DNA of 64,000 bases from Treponema sp. UBA4692 (lineage in GTDB: Bacteria > Spirochaetota > Spirochaetia > Treponematales > Treponemataceae), in contig DHKO01000009.1 in the NCBI GenBank assembly GCA_002404895.1, positions 92,596 to 156,595 on the forward strand, read 5' to 3'. Positions within the stretch are counted from its first letter, which is position 1, and each line of letters starts with the position of its first letter. Of this stretch, positions 1-7,562 are shown in pieces. A program made the position numbers and the translations under genes. The notes under the pieces were generated by a model. It had not been told where the DNA came from. It searched no databases and was given only the letters and a program-made list of their open reading frames with translations.

Positions 1-876
1 ATTGCCGCGAGCGGGACTTTCGGCTACGGCTCTGAATACTCTACTGTTTTTGATGTCTCTTCTCTCGGCGGAATCTGCTCGAAAGGCCTTACTTTGGAAG
101 CGAGGTCAGGAAACCCGGGCGAGCGTCTCGTTGAGACTCCTTCAGGGCTGATAAACTCAATCGGACTTGAAAATCCTGGAATTGAGCATTTTATCAAAAA
201 CGAGCTTCCTCAGATGATGAAAATCGGCGCGACTCCAATCGCGAACCTTTCTGGCTCAAGCCTTGAAACTTATGTGAAAGGCGCGGAGCTTTTGGACAGG
301 ACTGAAATCCCGATGATTGAGCTTAATATCAGCTGCCCGAACGTCAAGGCCGGCGGAATGGCTTTCGGAATGAATCCTGAGACGGCGGCGAATGTTGTTA
401 AAGCTGTGCGCGGGGCTACGAAAAAGCCTCTCATGGTGAAGCTCAGCCCTAACGCGCCTGATTTGATAGGAGTTGCGCTTGCTGTTCGCGAGGCTGGAGC
501 TGACGCTTTGAGCCTTGTGAACACTTTTCAGGCGACTTCAATAAACATAGAGACCGGCCGGCCTGTTTTCGAGAATGTCAGGGCGGGCTTTTCCGGTTCT
601 GCTGTTAAGCCTATTGCGCTTAGAATGGTCTACGACGTTTGCGCGGCAATAAAAAAGCTTCCTGTTGAGCAGCAGATTCCTGTCGTGGGGCTTGGCGGAA
701 TTTCGTGCTGGCAGGATGTTGTCGAGTTTATAATGGCAGGCGCGCAGGCAGTGGAAGTCGGAACTGCGACATTCGGAAATCCTTTCGCAATGCGCGATAT
801 GGTTGCAGGGCTTTCGCTCTTTATGATTCGTAAAGGCTACAGGACTCTCGACGACTTTAGAGGCTGCGCTTTATAA
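1..876 (+). CDS. pyrD: Dihydroorotate dehydrogenase, class 1B (5' end missing)
   Basis: This enzyme oxidises dihydroorotate to orotate in pyrimidine synthesis. The reading frame is open from base 1, so the gene starts left of the window. The first visible residues already match the family N-terminus (ASGTFGYG, then LGGICSKG and ETPSGLINSIGLENPG). The active-site segment LNISCPNVKAGG carries the catalytic cysteine, and the FMN-binding region GLGGI and VGTATF follows near the C-terminus. The SCPNVK-GG-FG arrangement is that of class 1B enzymes, which normally work with an electron-transfer subunit PyrK; that gene would lie outside the window. A TTG at 94 could be mistaken for a start, but homology clearly continues upstream. 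Confidence 0.95.
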   Translation: MAASGTFGYGSEYSTVFDVSSLGGICSKGLTLEARSGNPGERLVETPSGLINSIGLENPGIEHFIKNELPQMMKIGATPIANLSGSSLETYVKGAELLDRTEIPMIELNISCPNVKAGGMAFGMNPETAANVVKAVRGATKKPLMVKLSPNAPDLIGVALAVREAGADALSLVNTFQATSINIETGRPVFENVRAGFSGSAVKPIALRMVYDVCAAIKKLPVEQQIPVVGLGGISCWQDVVEFIMAGAQAVEVGTATFGNPFAMRDMVAGLSLFMIRKGYRTLDDFRGCAL

Positions 877-969
877 GCCGGAAATTCCCGGATTGTCCTA
901 AAAAACTGTCATGCTGAATTCAATACGAGCAGAAAACTGCCCGATTTCAACGTCTCTGTCTGACAATTT

Positions 970-1060
970 GGGAGTTGCCGCTTTGTGACCAGGCTTTTTA
1001 AGGTTACTCTTTCGCTCTTTGAGCCGAAACACCTGCTGTGCCATTTCAATTTCCTAACGC
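970..1060. repeat. Degenerate copy of the GGGCGTT...CCTAACGC intergenic repeat
   Basis: This stretch begins GGGAGTTGCCGCTTTG and ends TCCTAACGC. It aligns by eye with the better copy at 5438, sharing the CGCTCTTTG-like core and the terminal CCTAACGC. It lies directly upstream of the ribosome-binding site of the M48 protease gene, as other copies lie upstream of their neighbours. Confidence 0.5.
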
Positions 1061-1073
1061 AAAAGGATTTTTA

Positions 1074-2339
1074 ATGAAACTTACAAATATTTTTATAATC
1101 ATCTATCTTTCAGGAGTACTAGTCTCGTTTCTGATTGACTTTATCCTTGAGAAAATCGACTTTAGCTTCAGAAAAAAGCATGGCCTTGAAATTCCAAAAG
1201 TCCTTGAGGACCATGTTGAAAAGTCTGTTCTTGAAAAAACTTGCCGCTATGAGGACGCAAAATATAAAATCTGGCTTCCTTCCGCGTTGTTCGCGCTTGC
1301 CTTGGATATTTATCTCGTTTTTTCCGAGTTTTATCCGGCGGTTTTCGCGACTGTCTCGTATTTTATTGACAGCGGATTTGCAATCTCGTTCCTTTTTCTG
1401 GTTATCGTGATGATTCCTGATAGGCTTCTTTCAGTTCCTTTTTCCTTGTACCGCGAGTTTGGAATTGAAAAGCAGTTCGGATTCAGCAGGATGACTTTTG
1501 GAATGTGGTTTGCCGACGGGCTGAAGGGACTTTTGCTTTCGCTTGTTGTCTCTGCTCCGCTTGTTTTTGCCGCGAATCTCCTTTTCAAGCATTGTCCTGA
1601 GTTCTGGTGGATTTTGCTTGGCGCGCTTTATATCGCTTTCTCGCTTGGAATTTCAGTTGTTTATCCGCTTTTTATCGCGCCGATTTTCAACAAATTCACG
1701 CCGCTTGAGGACGGAGAGCTTAAAGACAGGCTTGAGTCGCTCCTGAAAAAATGCGGATTCAAGGCGAGCGGGCTTTTTGTGATGGACGCGAGCCGCCGCT
1801 CAGGACACTCAAACGCATATTTCACCGGATTTGGAAAGTCAAAGCGGGTTGTTCTTTATGACACGCTTATTGAGCAGCTTACGCCGGAAGAAATCGAGGC
1901 GGTTCTTGGACACGAGCTTGGGCATTACAGGAATCATCATATCGTGAAGCGTCTTTTAGTGATGATTCCGCTTGTGTTCGCGGTTCTTTTTGCAATAAGT
2001 TTTCTCTTGAAAATGCCTTTTTTCTATGAAAGCTTCGGATTTTTGACAGGAAACGAAGTTTCCTACAAGATGATGGTCGCGGGGCTTTTCCTTGTTGAGA
2101 AGACTTTTGGAAGCTGGGGAAATCTTCTTGAGCCTGCCATGAATTTCTTCAGCAGGAGAGACGAATTCCAGGCTGATTCTTTCTCAAAGGAAATCTGCGG
2201 AACTGCCGAGCCTTTAATCAGCGCGCTTATAAAGCTTAACAAGGAAAATTTGAGCGAGATACAAGTTCCGAAAGTCTACGCGGCTTTCAACTACAATCAT
2301 CCGCCGCTTCTCGAGCGCATCGAGGCGTTGCAGAAATAA
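1074..2339 (+). CDS. M48-family (Ste24-type) membrane zinc metalloprotease
   Basis: A predicted integral-membrane endopeptidase of 421 residues resembling CAAX-protease/Ste24 and HtpX enzymes, likely acting in membrane protein quality control. The zinc site HELGH is at residues 280-284 in the context VLGHELGHYRNHH, and the third ligand is supplied by the later SRRDEFQADSF motif. Several hydrophobic segments precede the catalytic domain (about residues 5-25, 70-115, 150-205) and two follow it. The chosen ATG at 1074 follows AAAGGA at a suitable distance; a GTG at 1038 in the same frame would add residues unlike a membrane N-terminus and lies in the repeat. Confidence 0.9.
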   Translation: MKLTNIFIIIYLSGVLVSFLIDFILEKIDFSFRKKHGLEIPKVLEDHVEKSVLEKTCRYEDAKYKIWLPSALFALALDIYLVFSEFYPAVFATVSYFIDSGFAISFLFLVIVMIPDRLLSVPFSLYREFGIEKQFGFSRMTFGMWFADGLKGLLLSLVVSAPLVFAANLLFKHCPEFWWILLGALYIAFSLGISVVYPLFIAPIFNKFTPLEDGELKDRLESLLKKCGFKASGLFVMDASRRSGHSNAYFTGFGKSKRVVLYDTLIEQLTPEEIEAVLGHELGHYRNHHIVKRLLVMIPLVFAVLFAISFLLKMPFFYESFGFLTGNEVSYKMMVAGLFLVEKTFGSWGNLLEPAMNFFSRRDEFQADSFSKEICGTAEPLISALIKLNKENLSEIQVPKVYAAFNYNHPPLLERIEALQK

Positions 2340-2345
2340 AAAAAA

Positions 2346-2437
2346 GGTCAGGGTTGCTAGACACAAGGCGACAAATCATAGAGCTGCTCCTTCCGGCCTG
2401 ACTCGGTTTTGAAACGTGCCTTTGTTAGTTCCTGACC
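2346..2437 (-). ncRNA. ffs: Signal recognition particle RNA (4.5S, bacterial small type)
   Basis: Read on the minus strand, the sequence contains GUCAGGCCGGAAGGAGCAGC. This is the near-universal tip of SRP domain IV, where Ffh binds (E. coli has GUCAGGUCCGGAAGGAAGCAGC). The ends GGTCAGG (2431-2437) and CCTGACC (2346-2352) pair to close the hairpin, giving a roughly 92-nucleotide RNA. A T run follows immediately (2337-2345), so the closing helix may also act as terminator. A consensus-like promoter lies just upstream. The RNA forms the core of the particle that targets membrane and secreted proteins. Exact ends are approximate. Confidence 0.93.
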
Positions 2438-2446
2438 AATGAAGAT

Positions 2447-2475
2447 AATATATCAAAGATGCGCTAAAAGCTCAA
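2447..2475 (-). promoter_or_regulatory. Promoter of the SRP RNA gene
   Basis: On the minus strand TTGAGC (2470-2475) and TATATT (2447-2452) are separated by exactly 17 bases. The -10 ends nine bases before the mature RNA 5' end. Placement and spacing fit a sigma-70 type promoter for ffs. Confidence 0.75.
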
Positions 2476-2491
2476 TACAGAGCGAAAATTA

Positions 2492-3253
2492 TCAGTTCAC
2501 GCGTTTTTCAAGGTATTCCATCTTTTCTTTCCTGAAAGACGCGTCAATTTGCTGGTCGAAAAAGTCAAGGTTTGTGTCGTTTTCAAGCTCGTAAAGATTA
2601 TAAGAGAAATCGCTCAAGTCGCATTTCTTCTCGTAGTCTGTCGGAGCGTGGTTTTCGAATCTGTAGCATTTCTGGAACGGCTTTCCGTCCTTGAAATAGA
2701 TGTAGAGCCTGTAAAAATATTTCGGCTGCACGACACGGTTGCTCAGAAGATAATTGTTTTTCGAGAAGTCTTTCTCAAAAATCGGGCCTGAGTAAACGTA
2801 GACCGCGCCCGCCTGCTCGGCTGTCTGCTCAATCTCCTTTGTGATTCTGTCCCAGATTCCTTCTTTTAATGATTTTGCCATTGGCAGAATGTTTGATGTG
2901 ATGTAAGTTGTCTTCTGCGTCTCTGCATAAGTCATCGCGTGCTCGCGTGGAAACATCTGCGTCTTGTAAAGATTGAGCGATTCGAATTCCTTTGCGGTTG
3001 TCTTGTTCCGTTTTATTCTTGTGTCTGTTACCCATTCCTCGTCAACGTTGCTGATGCCCATCTTCATAATAGGCGTGTATCTGTACATCGACCAGACAGG
3101 AAGCCCGTATGTGTCGTTGAATCCGACCGCATAGCTGTCGTTTTTCAGGATGTATATGTTTTTGTCGTTTGTCTTCGGATATTCCGTGATTGCCTCTGAA
3201 AAGCAGATGAACGGCAGAAATGCCAAAAATAAGCTTAAAAATGTCTTTTTCAT
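2492..3253 (-). CDS. Secreted DNA/RNA non-specific endonuclease-like protein (degenerate active site)
   Basis: A 253-residue exported protein with a signal peptide (MKKTFLSLFLAFLPFICFSE). It resembles the beta-beta-alpha-metal NUC family (Serratia nuclease type): a PREH segment at 102-105 stands where the family has DRGH, TSNILPM (119-125) matches SNISPQ, EGIWDRI fits the NxGxW region, and VYVYSGPIF (151-159) matches the family's YVxTGPxF strand. Key changes are visible: the DRG of DRGH is altered and the usual metal-binding Asn before GxW appears to be Lys130. It may be a divergent or inactive nuclease. AAGGGGA about 12 bases upstream is a plausible ribosome-binding site. Confidence 0.65.
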   Translation of the reverse strand: MKKTFLSLFLAFLPFICFSEAITEYPKTNDKNIYILKNDSYAVGFNDTYGLPVWSMYRYTPIMKMGISNVDEEWVTDTRIKRNKTTAKEFESLNLYKTQMFPREHAMTYAETQKTTYITSNILPMAKSLKEGIWDRITKEIEQTAEQAGAVYVYSGPIFEKDFSKNNYLLSNRVVQPKYFYRLYIYFKDGKPFQKCYRFENHAPTDYEKKCDLSDFSYNLYELENDTNLDFFDQQIDASFRKEKMEYLEKRVN

Positions 3254-3481
3254 AATTTTAAATCCCCTTTCAGATAATTCTAACCCATAATTTTGAGAAT
3301 TGAAAATTTTGGTTCAAAGACTTTTCGGAAATGAGGAAATTTTGCTTTAGGGACTGTTTTAGACTTTGCCGCTGTGATTTTAAGATTTTAAGGAAAGAAT
3401 TTCAGATTATAAATCAGATTAAAACTTAGAATGAAGAGATAAAATTTAAAATTATAAGAACAAAGGAAAAGTGCTGAAAAT

Positions 3482-3512
3482 AAAAAAAAGTCCCGCCACA
3501 ACTGACAGGACT
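3482..3512 (-). terminator. Rho-independent terminator of the tRNA operon
   Basis: On the minus strand a 10-bp stem (AGTCCTGTCA / TGGCGGGACT, including three G-U pairs) with a GTTG loop is followed by eight T residues. It lies 7 bases beyond the tRNA-Arg 3' end. Confidence 0.9.
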
Positions 3513-3518
3513 CTTCAT

Positions 3519-3594
3519 TGAGACTGACACGATTCGAACGTGCGACCCCCACCTCCGCAGGGTGGTGCTCTAATCCAGCTGAGCTACAATCTCA
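3519..3594 (-). tRNA. tRNA-Arg (anticodon GCG)
   Basis: The minus strand folds into a full cloverleaf. Acceptor arms GAGATTG and CAGTCTC pair with one G-T, the D arm is GTAGCTCAGCTGG, and the T loop is GTTCGAATC. The anticodon stem CCACC/GGTGG encloses the seven-base loop CTGCGGA, so the anticodon is GCG, reading CGC (and CGU by wobble). The usual bacterial tRNA for these codons has ACG with A34 edited to inosine. CCA is not encoded. Confidence 0.9.
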
Positions 3595-3629
3595 TAAAAC
3601 AACACTTGAAGAGTGATTGTTTCTTTTAA

Positions 3630-3715
3630 CGGAGGCGACAGGAGTTGAACCTGCCCAGCCCGAAAAGGAACTGACGGATTAGCAATCCGTTGTATTACCG
3701 CTCTACCACACCTCC
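3630..3715 (-). tRNA. tRNA-Ser (anticodon GCU)
   Basis: The minus strand shows acceptor GGAGGTG/CGCCTCC, anticodon stem ACGGA/TCCGT around loop TTGCTAA (anticodon GCU, reading AGC/AGU), a long variable arm typical of serine tRNAs, and a GTTCAACTC T loop. Discriminator base is G. Second gene of the three-tRNA operon. Confidence 0.96.
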
Positions 3716-3734
3716 AGGCGTTATCAAAAAAAAG

Positions 3735-3819
3735 CGGAGCGATAGGGATTTGAACCCCAGATACCTTGCGGTATGCCGGTTTTCAAGACCGGTGCATTCA
3801 GCCACTCTGCCATCGCTCC
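3735..3819 (-). tRNA. tRNA-Ser (anticodon UGA)
   Basis: The minus strand shows acceptor GGAGCGA/TCGCTCC, anticodon stem CCGGT/ACCGG around loop CTTGAAA (anticodon UGA, reading UCA and probably other UCN codons), a long variable arm, and T loop GTTCAAATC. First gene of the operon, directly downstream of the promoter at 3839-3867. Confidence 0.96.
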
Positions 3820-3838
3820 ATGTATTTGATATGTTTAG

Positions 3839-3867
3839 ATATTAAATCTTTTGACGGATTGTGTCAA
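3839..3867 (-). promoter_or_regulatory. Promoter of the tRNA operon
   Basis: On the minus strand a perfect TTGACA (3862-3867) is followed after 17 bases by TAATAT (3839-3844). Transcription would start shortly before tRNA-Ser(UGA). Confidence 0.85.
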
Positions 3868-3957
3868 TAACGCGAAATGAAATTTTTCGATTTTTTTTTA
3901 TTTTTTTCAAAAAAATTTTCTGTAGAATTTTTCGCCTTTCTTGCTTATATTTATCGT

Positions 3958-4563
3958 ATGGATAAAAACAGAATATTTCTTGGTCTTGTAACCGTGGTTT
4001 TAGGACTTTCTCTTGTGATTTCTCCGGGAACGTTTATTTCAATTTTTGTGATTGTTCTTGGTGTCGCGGCTGTCATTGACGGAATTTTTATCTTGGCGGC
4101 CTCGCGGAATCTTATTCTTGACCCGCAGTACAATATGATTGTCACAATCCGCGGAATTCTGAGCATTGTTGTCGGCGCAGTCGCTGTTGTTCTTCCGATG
4201 GCTGTCGCGGATATCGCCTGGAAAATTATGGCTTACGCTTTGGCTGTCTATCTTCTAGTTTCAAGCGGAATGCAGATTTATACAATCACGAAACTGCACA
4301 GAAACGGGATTATGATTCGCCAGTCGATGATAGAAGTTTTGACTTCTCTTTTGCTCGCTCTCGCACTTTTTGTGATTCCAAGCCAGGTTGCAGGAAAGTT
4401 TATTGTCCGGCTTTTCGGGCTTGCGCTTGTGATTTTTGGCGGCGGCACGGTATTTTTGCAGTGGCGCAACCGGCCGATTACTGTTGTTCCTGATTCAGTT
4501 GAAAATGCTGATGAAGATTCAGGAAGCGGAGAGAATAAGTCTGACTCGAAATCGGAAGAGTAA
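3958..4563 (+). CDS. HdeD-family (DUF308) membrane protein
   Basis: A 201-residue protein with about six short hydrophobic segments filling residues 5-175, in the pattern of HdeD-like proteins. E. coli HdeD is linked to acid resistance, but the biochemical role of the family is unsettled. The C-terminal 30 residues are acidic and Ser-rich (cytoplasmic tail). The start at 3958 is preferred because it begins the conserved first helix; no ribosome-binding site is visible. TATATT (3946-3951) ends exactly six bases before the ATG, suggesting a leaderless mRNA. Upstream in-frame codons encode only an AT-rich Phe-rich stretch. Confidence 0.8.
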   Translation: MDKNRIFLGLVTVVLGLSLVISPGTFISIFVIVLGVAAVIDGIFILAASRNLILDPQYNMIVTIRGILSIVVGAVAVVLPMAVADIAWKIMAYALAVYLLVSSGMQIYTITKLHRNGIMIRQSMIEVLTSLLLALALFVIPSQVAGKFIVRLFGLALVIFGGGTVFLQWRNRPITVVPDSVENADEDSGSGENKSDSKSEE

Positions 4564-4656
4564 AATTCCTTACGCTTGAAAATTCGGACATTTTTTCTCG
4601 CTGAAAAATCGGCTTGAAAAATCTTTGTTTTGACAGAATAAAATTTAAATCAAAAA

Positions 4657-4671
4657 CCGCAGAGACTCTGC
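4657..4671. repeat. Perfect 15-base palindrome upstream of the IMP cyclohydrolase gene
   Basis: CGCAGAG-A-CTCTGCG, a 7-bp dyad around one base, lies 38 bases before the ATG at 4710, within or near the promoter/leader. It is followed by an A run on the plus strand and a T run on the minus strand. It could be an operator or a leader hairpin; no regulator is identified. Confidence 0.45.
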
Positions 4672-4709
4672 GAAAAAATTAGATTTGCCATAAAAAATTT
4701 GGAGAAAAT

Positions 4710-5438
4710 ATGAAAATCAAGAAATTGAATGAAGTTCTGAAGGAGAATGAATATCCTGGACGCGGAATCGTTGCTGGATTGAGTGCGGACGGAAAATATG
4801 CTGTGAGCGCATACTGGACGATGGGAAGAAGCGCAGGCAGCCGGAACCGCGTTTTTGTTACTGAGAAAGAAAACGGCAGCGAGGTTGTGCGCACGAAGGC
4901 TTTTGACCCGAGCCTGATTGCAGGCGACCCGAGCCTGATTATCTATGCGGCTGTCCGCCAGCTTGGAAACAGGACAATCGTTACGAACGGCGACCAGACA
5001 GACACTATTTTTGAAGGAATGAAGAAAGGCGAGACTTTCGAGCAGTCGCTTCGCGGCAGAAAATACGAGCATGACGCTCCGAACTTTACTCCAAGAATTT
5101 CTTCGCTTTTGAACGTTGAAAATGGAAAATACGATTACGCGATTTCAATTTTGAAAAGCGACTGCGGAAACGGCGGCAACTGCCTTCGCTTTACTTTCAC
5201 TTACGACAATCCGCAGGTCGGCGAGGGGCATTTTATCCACACTTACATGGGAAACGGAAATCCTCTTCCGAGCTTTGAGGGCGAGCCTGAGAAAGTTGAA
5301 ATCAAGGGAAATCTTGACGAGTTCACAAATATGATTTGGTCTTCATTGAACGAGGAGAACAAGGTTTCTCTTTTTGTCAGATTCATCGACATTCAGACTG
5401 GAAAATACGAAGAGCGGATTATCAATAAAAACAAGTAG
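4710..5438 (+). CDS. IMP cyclohydrolase (PurO-like family)
   Basis: Predicted to close the purine ring, converting FAICAR to IMP in the last step of purine synthesis. The 242-residue protein matches the IMP_cyclohyd family along its length: NEYPGRGIVAG near residue 12, then AVSAYWTMGRSAGSRNRVF, the GRKYEHDAPNFTPRIS segment and the FTYDN-GHFIHTYMGNG segment. Bacteria with this protein often lack the second domain of PurH. GGAG lies seven bases before the ATG. The stop codon overlaps the first base of an intergenic repeat. A palindrome at 4657-4671 sits upstream. Confidence 0.88.
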   Translation: MKIKKLNEVLKENEYPGRGIVAGLSADGKYAVSAYWTMGRSAGSRNRVFVTEKENGSEVVRTKAFDPSLIAGDPSLIIYAAVRQLGNRTIVTNGDQTDTIFEGMKKGETFEQSLRGRKYEHDAPNFTPRISSLLNVENGKYDYAISILKSDCGNGGNCLRFTFTYDNPQVGEGHFIHTYMGNGNPLPSFEGEPEKVEIKGNLDEFTNMIWSSLNEENKVSLFVRFIDIQTGKYEERIINKNK

Positions 5439-5580
5439 GGCGTTGCGGCTTCGCGCCGGGCTTTTCGAGGTTGCAGTGCTACGCACGCGCTTCGCGCTCT
5501 CTGCAATCCCTAACGCGAAGCGGAGCAAGGCAAGCGGAAGCGGCGCAGAAATGGCTGCTTCGCTTTTGCCCGCAACCGCA
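5438..5580. repeat. GC-rich GGGCGTT...CCTAACGC intergenic repeat
   Basis: This is the clearest copy in the forward orientation. It starts GGGCGTTGCGGC immediately at the IMP cyclohydrolase stop. It contains an internal TTGCAG/CTGCAA closing pair with a GCGC-TTC-GCGC hairpin, reaches TCCCTAACGC at 5505-5516, and continues into a GCGGAAGCGGCGCAG tail just before the next gene. Related copies are at about 970, 9111, 15320, 47684, 49988 and 58532. Confidence 0.8.
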
Positions 5581-5589
5581 TAAAAAAAT

Positions 5590-7368
5590 ATGAAAAAAAT
5601 TATCTGCACGACACTTCTCGTTGAGACTTCGCCTCAGGGAATTCCTCTTGGGGCGGCCTGCATTGCTTCTGCAATAAAAAATTCAAGGCTTACAAAAGAA
5701 AAATACGATGTGGAGCTTGTTGATTTTTCGCTTGAATCTCCTGAAATTGTGCTTGCGAAGCAGAACGGCGGAGAACGTGCGGTTTCCTCTTTTATTGCGC
5801 AGAAAATCGCCGGGGAAAAAGCGGATTTTGCGTGCTTCAGCGTTTATGTCTGGAACAGAAATATTTTGACGCAGGCGGCTCTTGAGCTGAAAAGGCTTTT
5901 GCCTGAGTGCATTTGCATTGCCGGCGGTCCTGAAGTTACGGCGGCTCCGACATCTTTTGGAAACGTTTTTGATTTTACGACGGCGGGGCAGGGCGAGCTT
6001 GCGACAGTCCAGCTGCTCTCTGAAATTGAGAAAGGAATTGAGAGAAAAGAAATTCCGAACGATATTTCAGGAATCTATATTCCGGAAAATTCCGTTGAAA
6101 ATTCTGATTCAGGCTTGGAAAATTGCAAAGAAAATTTCTTTTCGGATGAAAAAAAATCTTTTTCCGCCGACGGATCATCAGAATCTGAAAAAATAAGGCG
6201 CGCTGTTCCCTGTTCGGTTGAATCGTGCCCGTCTCCTTATCTTGACGGAACAATAGACCCGTCAAAATACGGCGGCGCGCTTTGGGAGCTTGCCCGCGGC
6301 TGTCCGTTCAAATGCTCTTATTGCTATGAAAGCAAGGGCGAGAAAAAAATCGCTTATTTTCCGATGGAGCGGCTTGAGAAGGAAATCGAGCTTTTCGCGA
6401 GGAAAAATATTCCGCAGGTTTTTGTCCTTGATCCGACTTACAATGCGAGCAAGGAACGCGCGATAAAAATGCTCCGGCTGATTGAGAAAAAAACGCCCGG
6501 GACTTTTTATTATTTTGAGGCGCGGGCGGAATTCATCGACAGGGAGCTTGCCCGCGCATTCAGCCGTGTGAACTGCGCGCTTCAAATCGGCTTGCAGAGC
6601 GCGAATCCTGCTGTCCTGAAAAATGTGCATAGAACGCTCGACAAGAATCTTTTCGTGAGAAACATCGGATTCTTGAATGAAGAAGTCGTTACTTTCGGTT
6701 TTGACCTGATTTACGGGCTTCCTGGCGACGATTTTGAAGGATTCTGCGAAAGCGTTGACTTTGCTCTTTCTCTTTATCCGAACAATCTGGAGCTTTTTTG
6801 CCTTTCGGTTCTTCCGGGAACTGACCTGCACGACGCCGCTTCTGGATTCGGACTTGAATGGGAGAAGAATCCGCCTTACCATGTCTTGAAGACACCGAAA
6901 TTTTCTCAAAAAGATTTGGAACGATGCGGAAAACTTTCAAGCGCGGTGAATCTTTTTTATAACGACGGCCGCGCTGTTCCGTGGCTGAATTCGGTCTTGT
7001 ATCCGCTGAAGGAAAAGCCGAGCCGGTTTTTCAGGGATTTTGCGAAATGGCTTGGAAATCTGCCTGAAAATCATAAAAAAGATGTGGAGAAGCTGCAGCT
7101 GGAATTCGTACGGAAAAAGTTCCATGAGAGTCATCTGGAAAAATTCTATCCTGCGGCGGAAGATTTGATAAAAATGCACGGCGCGCTCGGAAGATGCACT
7201 TTTGACGGAAGCGAAAGCTCTTTCACGACGAATTATCATCCTGACGATGTTATGAGCGAGTACGGAACAGACTTGATTTTCTTCACGGAGAATGCAAGCC
7301 GGCAAAAATGCCGGGTAAAAGTATTCCAGAGCGGAAACGGCCCGGACTGGAAAGTCTTGGACTGTTAA
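5590..7368 (+). CDS. B12-binding domain radical SAM protein
   Basis: A 592-residue radical S-adenosylmethionine enzyme. Residues 1-150 resemble a cobalamin-binding domain (IAGGPEVTAAP at 110-120). The iron-sulfur motif is GCPFKCSYCYE with Cys238, Cys242 and Cys245, followed by a TIM-barrel-like domain (GLQSANPAVLKNVHR, YGLPGDDFEGF). A Ser/Glu/Lys-rich stretch at about 165-205 links the two. The C-terminal 150 residues resemble the extra domain seen in this B12-radical SAM group. Substrate unknown; related proteins include methyltransferases and tRNA-modifying enzymes. It stands alone after the repeat, with no neighbour pointing to a pathway. Confidence 0.85.
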   Translation: MKKIICTTLLVETSPQGIPLGAACIASAIKNSRLTKEKYDVELVDFSLESPEIVLAKQNGGERAVSSFIAQKIAGEKADFACFSVYVWNRNILTQAALELKRLLPECICIAGGPEVTAAPTSFGNVFDFTTAGQGELATVQLLSEIEKGIERKEIPNDISGIYIPENSVENSDSGLENCKENFFSDEKKSFSADGSSESEKIRRAVPCSVESCPSPYLDGTIDPSKYGGALWELARGCPFKCSYCYESKGEKKIAYFPMERLEKEIELFARKNIPQVFVLDPTYNASKERAIKMLRLIEKKTPGTFYYFEARAEFIDRELARAFSRVNCALQIGLQSANPAVLKNVHRTLDKNLFVRNIGFLNEEVVTFGFDLIYGLPGDDFEGFCESVDFALSLYPNNLELFCLSVLPGTDLHDAASGFGLEWEKNPPYHVLKTPKFSQKDLERCGKLSSAVNLFYNDGRAVPWLNSVLYPLKEKPSRFFRDFAKWLGNLPENHKKDVEKLQLEFVRKKFHESHLEKFYPAAEDLIKMHGALGRCTFDGSESSFTTNYHPDDVMSEYGTDLIFFTENASRQKCRVKVFQSGNGPDWKVLDC

Positions 7369-7562
7369 GAATTTGAAGCTGCAAAGTGTTTTATGGAAAG
7401 CTCACGGTGAAAAAAGACCGGCTGAAAAGTTTGCGAAGTTCGGCAGAAAGCGTGGCGGGATTTTTTTGTTTTATATCAAAAAACGTTGTCTGAAAGTAAA
7501 AAAAATCGTGGCTGGAAATCGCTTCTTCTGCTCGCAATGTCGGAAACTGTGTTGTGTATCGG

